Assembly: GCA_017501255.1 (NCBI GenBank)
Contig: JAFVXE010000028.1
Location: forward strand, 124,001 to 188,000
Reading direction: 5' to 3'
Source: Clostridia bacterium
Lineage (GTDB): Bacteria > Bacillota > Clostridia > Christensenellales > Aristaeellaceae
Length of the DNA: 64,000 bases
The position numbers and the translations under genes are program-made. The notes under the pieces are model-generated. The model saw only the letters and a list, made by a program, of their open reading frames with translations, did no database searches and was not told the DNA's origin. Positions 60,210-64,000 of the stretch are shown one piece after another (position 1 is the first letter of the stretch; each line of letters opens with the position of its first letter).

Positions 60210-61943
60210 ATGGCCGGAAGATTCCCTTCCCAGTGGCTGGACGAGCTGCGTGCAAGGGCTGACATTGTATCCGTCGTCAGCTCCTATGTAACGCTGAAGA
60301 AGAACGGGCATAGATACGTAGGTCTGTGCCCGTTTCACAACGAAAAGTCCCCGTCCTTCCACGTGGACGAGCAAAAACAGCTCTACCACTGCTTCGGCTG
60401 CAAGGCCGGCGGCAGCGTCATCCAGTTTGTGATGGAGATGGAGCATCTTTCCTTTCAGGAGGCGGTGGCCCATCTGGCGGAGCAGCTGCATATGCCCCTG
60501 CCGGAAATGCAGCACGATCCTGCCTATGAGCAGCGGCGTTCCCTCAAGGAGCGCATCTTTCTGGCCAACAAAGCCGCCGCAAGGCTGTACCATCAGCACC
60601 TGTGGCAGCCGGAAGGCAAAAGTATCCTTGACTATCTCAAAAGCCGGGGCCTCAGCGATGGCGTGATCCGCCGCTTTGGCATCGGCGCAGCCCCGGAACG
60701 CCCCACCATCTGCAAAACCCTGATGGAGGAAGGCTTTACCGAGGAAGAACTTCGGCAGGCGGGCCTGATGCTCACCCGGGAGGGGCGCAGCTTCGATATG
60801 TTCCGCAACCGTGCCATGTTCCCCATTATTGACGCCTATGGCAATGTGCTCGGCTTTGGCGGCCGGGCCATGGGAGATGCCAAACCCAAGTATCTCAACA
60901 CCTCCGACACCCCTGCGTTCAACAAGCGTTTAGGCGTGTTTGCAGCCAATCTGCTGCGCAAGGCACGCGGCCTGAAACGGGTGATTCTGGTGGAAGGATA
61001 CATGGATGTGGTCGCTCTGAGCCAGTATGGTATAGAAGGCGTTGCCGCAACTCTCGGCACCGCCCTGACCCCGGAGCAGGCCCGCCTGCTCAACCGCTTC
61101 GCCCCGCAGGTGGTATTGGCCTACGATGGCGACAGCGCCGGTCAGAACGCCATCCTCCGTGGACTGGATGTTCTGGAGGAAGCAAATGTACCCGCCCGTG
61201 TGCTGGTATTCCCCGATGGGCTTGACCCGGACGAGTTTATCCGTCAGGAAGGCATCGAAGCCTTCCAGCAACTAAAGCCCCTTTCGGCGGTGCACTACCG
61301 TATGCTGCGGGAGAAGGACAAGTACGATATGTCCCTGGAGGAGGCGCGTGTGCAGTACGCCAAAGCCTGTGCCGCATTCCTCGCCAAAGTGCACGAGCCG
61401 GTGGAGCTGGACAGCTACTTAAAGCAGCTGTCGCTGGAAACCGGCATCGACAAACCTGTGCTGATGGAACAGATCGGTCTGAAATCCGCCGCTCATCAAG
61501 CACCGGCAGCCAAGCGGGAATCCTTTGCCCGCAAGGTACGGCAAACCCCTCAGGTGGACTGGACAGCCCGCACCCTGCTGGCTGCGCTGGCTACCGGACG
61601 GTTGCCCAAAGACATTGTAACCCCCGAAGAATTTGAGGACGAGCACCTGCGCAGCCTGTGTGAGGCGCTTCTCAGCGGGCAGAGCCCTGCCTCGCTGATG
61701 GAAGAGCAGCCTGATGACCAGAGCCGTGCATTGCTCAGTGATATTCTGTCCATCGACACCCAGCTGGATGACGAAGGCCTTCGGCGAATGGCAAGCGATT
61801 GCCTCACCAAGCTGCGCCGCCAGCGGCTGGAAGGTGAACTGGACAGGCTGCAGGCCTCTCTGCCCACACTGTCCGAGGAAGAACGCATCCGGGAAACCCA
61901 GCGTGCCTTCCTTCTGACCAAACAACTACAGGACTTGTTGTAA
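60210..61943 (+). CDS. dnaG: DNA primase
   Basis: The protein has 577 residues from ATG 60210, chosen because family members start in the same way before the zinc domain; the earlier ATG at 60183 precedes the AAAGGAG site. The N-terminal zinc-ribbon has CPFHNEKSPSF ... YHCFGCKAGG, and the TOPRIM core has LVEGYMDVVALSQYG and LAYDGDSAGQNA. The C-terminal helicase-interaction domain (~440-577) is seen. It makes RNA primers for replication. Confidence 0.96.
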   Translation: MAGRFPSQWLDELRARADIVSVVSSYVTLKKNGHRYVGLCPFHNEKSPSFHVDEQKQLYHCFGCKAGGSVIQFVMEMEHLSFQEAVAHLAEQLHMPLPEMQHDPAYEQRRSLKERIFLANKAAARLYHQHLWQPEGKSILDYLKSRGLSDGVIRRFGIGAAPERPTICKTLMEEGFTEEELRQAGLMLTREGRSFDMFRNRAMFPIIDAYGNVLGFGGRAMGDAKPKYLNTSDTPAFNKRLGVFAANLLRKARGLKRVILVEGYMDVVALSQYGIEGVAATLGTALTPEQARLLNRFAPQVVLAYDGDSAGQNAILRGLDVLEEANVPARVLVFPDGLDPDEFIRQEGIEAFQQLKPLSAVHYRMLREKDKYDMSLEEARVQYAKACAAFLAKVHEPVELDSYLKQLSLETGIDKPVLMEQIGLKSAAHQAPAAKRESFARKVRQTPQVDWTARTLLAALATGRLPKDIVTPEEFEDEHLRSLCEALLSGQSPASLMEEQPDDQSRALLSDILSIDTQLDDEGLRRMASDCLTKLRRQRLEGELDRLQASLPTLSEEERIRETQRAFLLTKQLQDLL

Positions 61944-61976
61944 TCCCCCCCGCGTACGACAAAAGGAGTGAGACGG

Positions 61977-63062
61977 TTGAGTGCAAATCAGTCGCAGGAA
62001 GCGATTAAGCTCAAGCTCAACGAACTATACGAGGACGCCAAGCAGAAAGGCGCCATCACCAAGGATGAAGTGGCCAATCAGCTGATGGAGCTGGAAATCG
62101 ATGCCGATCAGATGAACAAGGTTTTCGAAACCTTGGAGCGTTTGGGCATTGACGTGGTCAACGAATTCGACCCCGTTCCCGCCGAGGAACTGGTGGAGCC
62201 GGAGCAGATCGACCTGAGCGTGCCCGAGGGCATCAGCGTGGATGACCCTGTCCGTATGTACCTCAAGGAGATCGGCAAGGTGCCTCTGCTGACTGCGGAG
62301 GAAGAGATCGAGATTGCCAAGCGCATGGAAGAAGGCGACGAGGACGCCAAGCAGAAGCTGACCGAAGCCAACCTGCGTCTGGTGGTATCCATCGCCAAGC
62401 GCTATGTGGGCCGTGGTATGCTGTTCCTGGATCTGATTCAGGAGGGCAATCTGGGCCTGATCAAGGCGGTGGACAAATTCGACTACCGCAAGGGCTACAA
62501 GTTCTCCACCTACGCCACCTGGTGGATCCGTCAGGCCATCACCCGCGCCATTGCAGATCAGGCCCGCACCATCCGTATCCCCGTGCACATGGTGGAAACC
62601 ATCAACAAGCTCATCCGCATCTCCCGCCAGCTGTTGCAGGAGTATGGCCGTGAACCCACTCCCGACGAAATCGCCAAGGTGATGAACATTTCCGAAAGCA
62701 AGGTGCGGGAGATTATCAAGATTGCTCAGGAGCCGGTTTCTCTGGAAACCCCCATCGGCGAGGAAGAGGACAGCCATCTGGGCGACTTCATTCCCGACGA
62801 TGATGCGCCCGCCCCTGCTGATGCCGCCAGCTTCACCCTGATGAAGGAACAGCTGATGGATGTGCTGGATACCCTCACCCCCCGTGAAGAGAAGGTGCTG
62901 CGTCTCCGTTTTGGTCTGGATGACGGCCACCAGCGCACTTTGGAGGAAGTGGGCCGGGTATTCAAGGTAACCCGTGAACGTATCCGTCAGATCGAAGCCA
63001 AGGCCCTGCGCAAGCTGCGCCATCCCAGCCGTTCCAAGAAGCTGAAGGATTACCTTGACTGA
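61977..63062 (+). CDS. rpoD: RNA polymerase major sigma factor (sigma-A)
   Basis: The protein has 361 residues with a TTG start; AAAAGGAG lies nine bases upstream. Region 1.1 is short. Region 2 has [32 protein letters not shown] and [37 protein letters not shown]. Region 4 ends [26 protein letters not shown]. It provides promoter recognition for the vegetative promoters listed here. The rpoD stop overlaps the trmK start. Confidence 0.98.
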   Translation: MSANQSQEAIKLKLNELYEDAKQKGAITKDEVANQLMELEIDADQMNKVFETLERLGIDVVNEFDPVPAEELVEPEQIDLSVPEGISVDDPVRMYLKEIGKVPLLTAEEEIEIAKRMEEGDEDAKQKLTEANLRLVVSIAKRYVGRGMLFLDLIQEGNLGLIKAVDKFDYRKGYKFSTYATWWIRQAITRAIADQARTIRIPVHMVETINKLIRISRQLLQEYGREPTPDEIAKVMNISESKVREIIKIAQEPVSLETPIGEEEDSHLGDFIPDDDAPAPADAASFTLMKEQLMDVLDTLTPREEKVLRLRFGLDDGHQRTLEEVGRVFKVTRERIRQIEAKALRKLRHPSRSKKLKDYLD

Positions 63063-63799
63063 TGGACAAGCAAGTACGAACCCAACGTGCCCCGCTGCTG
63101 GATGAACGGCTGGAAGCTGCCGTTGCCATGGCGGTTCCCTGCCGCATCTGTGCGGACATCGGCGCCGACCATGGCAAGCTGAGCGCCGCCATGCTGTGCC
63201 GGGGTCTCTGCCAGCATATGCTGGTCAGCGATATCAGCGACAAGGCGCTGGACAAATCTCGGGTGCTGCTGGGAAACCTGCATTTGCAGGATCAGGTCAC
63301 CTTTGCCGTTGCCGATGGACTGGATGGCGCAAAGCTGTTGAAGGAGCCTCTGGATACCTGCTTTATTCTGGGTATGGGCGGCGAAACCATGGCGCATATT
63401 CTCACCCAGGGCAAAGCCGTCCTTCATGGCGCAGCACTGATTCTCAGCCCCCAGACAGATATTCCGCTGGTGCGTGCAACGCTGGTGGATATCGGCTACC
63501 GCCTTCGCCGGGAAGAGATCATTCCCAGCGGCAAGCGGCATTATGTGCTCATGCGGGCGGAACCTGCCGCCCCGGGCGAGCGGGTCTATACCGTCGAGGA
63601 ACTGATTCTTGGCCCGGTGCTTGTGAGGGAGCGTCCCGCAGCATGGGAGGCCTACCTGCGCCGGGAGGAACAATACGCAATCACCGCCGTTACCGCAATG
63701 GAAAAAGCCTCTACAAACAAGGACCCCGAGCGGCTCGCGCATTTCCGCGGGACGCTTTCCCTTGTTCAGGAGGCTCTGCGGGGCTTTGAGAAGGAGTAA
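63062..63799 (+). CDS. trmK: tRNA (adenine-N1)-methyltransferase TrmK
   Basis: The protein has 245 residues. The class I methyltransferase core is RICADIGADHGKLSAAM (SAM loop), then LVSDISDKALDKS and CFILGMGGETMAHIL. The C-terminal helical part (~165-245) is typical of TrmK (YqfN), which methylates A22 in tRNA. It starts in a TGATG overlap with rpoD. Confidence 0.93.
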   Translation: MDKQVRTQRAPLLDERLEAAVAMAVPCRICADIGADHGKLSAAMLCRGLCQHMLVSDISDKALDKSRVLLGNLHLQDQVTFAVADGLDGAKLLKEPLDTCFILGMGGETMAHILTQGKAVLHGAALILSPQTDIPLVRATLVDIGYRLRREEIIPSGKRHYVLMRAEPAAPGERVYTVEELILGPVLVRERPAAWEAYLRREEQYAITAVTAMEKASTNKDPERLAHFRGTLSLVQEALRGFEKE

Positions 63800-63802
63800 C
63801 CC

Positions 63803-64000
63803 ATGAAACAACCCACTGTAGGCGATATCCATGCCTGGCTGGACAGCATCGCTCCTTTTGCCACTGCCGAAGGTTTCGACAATGTGGGGCTTTTGATCGG
63901 CGATGCTTCTGTGCCGGTTTCCAAAGTGATTTTCACGCTGGATCTCAGCGAAAAAAACGTGGATGAAGCCATTGCCTGGGGCGCAGAGCTGATGATTACC
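63803..64000 (+). CDS. Nif3/YqfO-family protein, truncated by the window edge
   Basis: Only the first 66 codons are in the window. GAAGGAG lies six bases upstream. The opening TVGDIHAWLDSIAPFATAEGFDNVGLLIGD and VSKVIFTLDLSEKNVDEAI are typical of the Nif3 (DUF34, GTP cyclohydrolase I type 2-like) family. The order rpoD-trmK-nif3 is the same as in B. subtilis (sigA-yqfN-yqfO). The gene continues beyond the end. Confidence 0.9.
   Translation, partial: MKQPTVGDIHAWLDSIAPFATAEGFDNVGLLIGDASVPVSKVIFTLDLSEKNVDEAIAWGAELMIT

Noticed and set aside
1..64000. CRISPR arrays, tRNA or rRNA genes, insertion sequences
   Set aside because: No regularly spaced repeats, no tRNA cloverleaf or rRNA-like stretch and no transposase were recognised by reading.

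Overview
The window is a GC-rich chromosomal stretch from an endospore-forming Firmicute. It is most likely a gut-type member of the Clostridia, but no rRNA is present and the genus cannot be fixed from this sequence. The evidence for a spore former is direct: a SpoVT C-terminal half, SpoVB, SpoVM, SpoVAC/AD/AE, YqfC/YqfD, and sigma-G-like and sigma-E-like promoters. The gene orders rpmH-rnpA-yidD-yidC-jag, yqfC-yqfD-phoH-yqfF-ybeY-cdd-era, mreBCD-pbp2-minD-rodA, dnaG-rpoD-trmK-nif3 and nadD/yqeK-rsfS are typical of Firmicutes.

Positions 1 to about 5325 look like the right end of an integrated element. Its cargo is visibly more A/T-rich: a hypothetical protein, an AAA ATPase with a PD-(D/E)XK-like tail, and an XRE regulator divergent from a large serine recombinase. 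The recombinase frame runs without a stop into the last ~154 codons of spoVT (from the Gly-Asp-Pro-Leu-Glu-Ile motif at 5326). It is followed by a terminator, spoVB and mazG, the order found downstream of spoVT in Bacillus subtilis. The spoVT start and mfd are not in the window. I read this as an element inserted into the native spoVT gene, so that the resident half of spoVT is now fused to the recombinase. It is the most interesting feature here.

From 5.9 to 15.7 kb come spoVB, mazG and hup, then a tiny membrane protein with spoVM (26 codons) convergent with the spoVA operon. That operon starts with an unrecognised 51-codon gene behind a sigma-G-like promoter. The rpmH-rnpA-yidD-yidC-jag cluster follows, without dnaA or mnmE/mnmG, and then a DUF368 polyprenyl-phosphate transporter. 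From 15.7 to 26.4 kb are an esterase-acetyltransferase fusion, a SWIM/SNF2 helicase, a Nudix protein, a heterodimeric ABC exporter and a membrane-anchored phosphatase. From 26.4 to 36 kb is the minus-strand elongation (rod) operon maf-mreB-mreC-mreD-[surface protein]-pbp2-minD-rodA.

From 36 to 39 kb are two polytopic membrane proteins. The yqfC-to-era operon (39 to 46.2 kb) contains a YbeY-Cdd fusion. From 46.2 to 54 kb are a MarR/flavodoxin pair with a clear operator, a GNAT/TIGR04076 pair behind a long leader, ackA, an LRR protein, tmcAL and small accessory genes. From 53.9 to 64 kb are housekeeping genes: rsfS, a nadD-yqeK fusion, ksgA, dnaX, a dGTPase, dnaG, the major sigma factor, trmK and the start of a Nif3-family gene.

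No tRNA, rRNA, CRISPR array or recognisable insertion sequence was seen. Start codons were chosen by Shine-Dalgarno spacing and family alignment from memory. No database search was possible.
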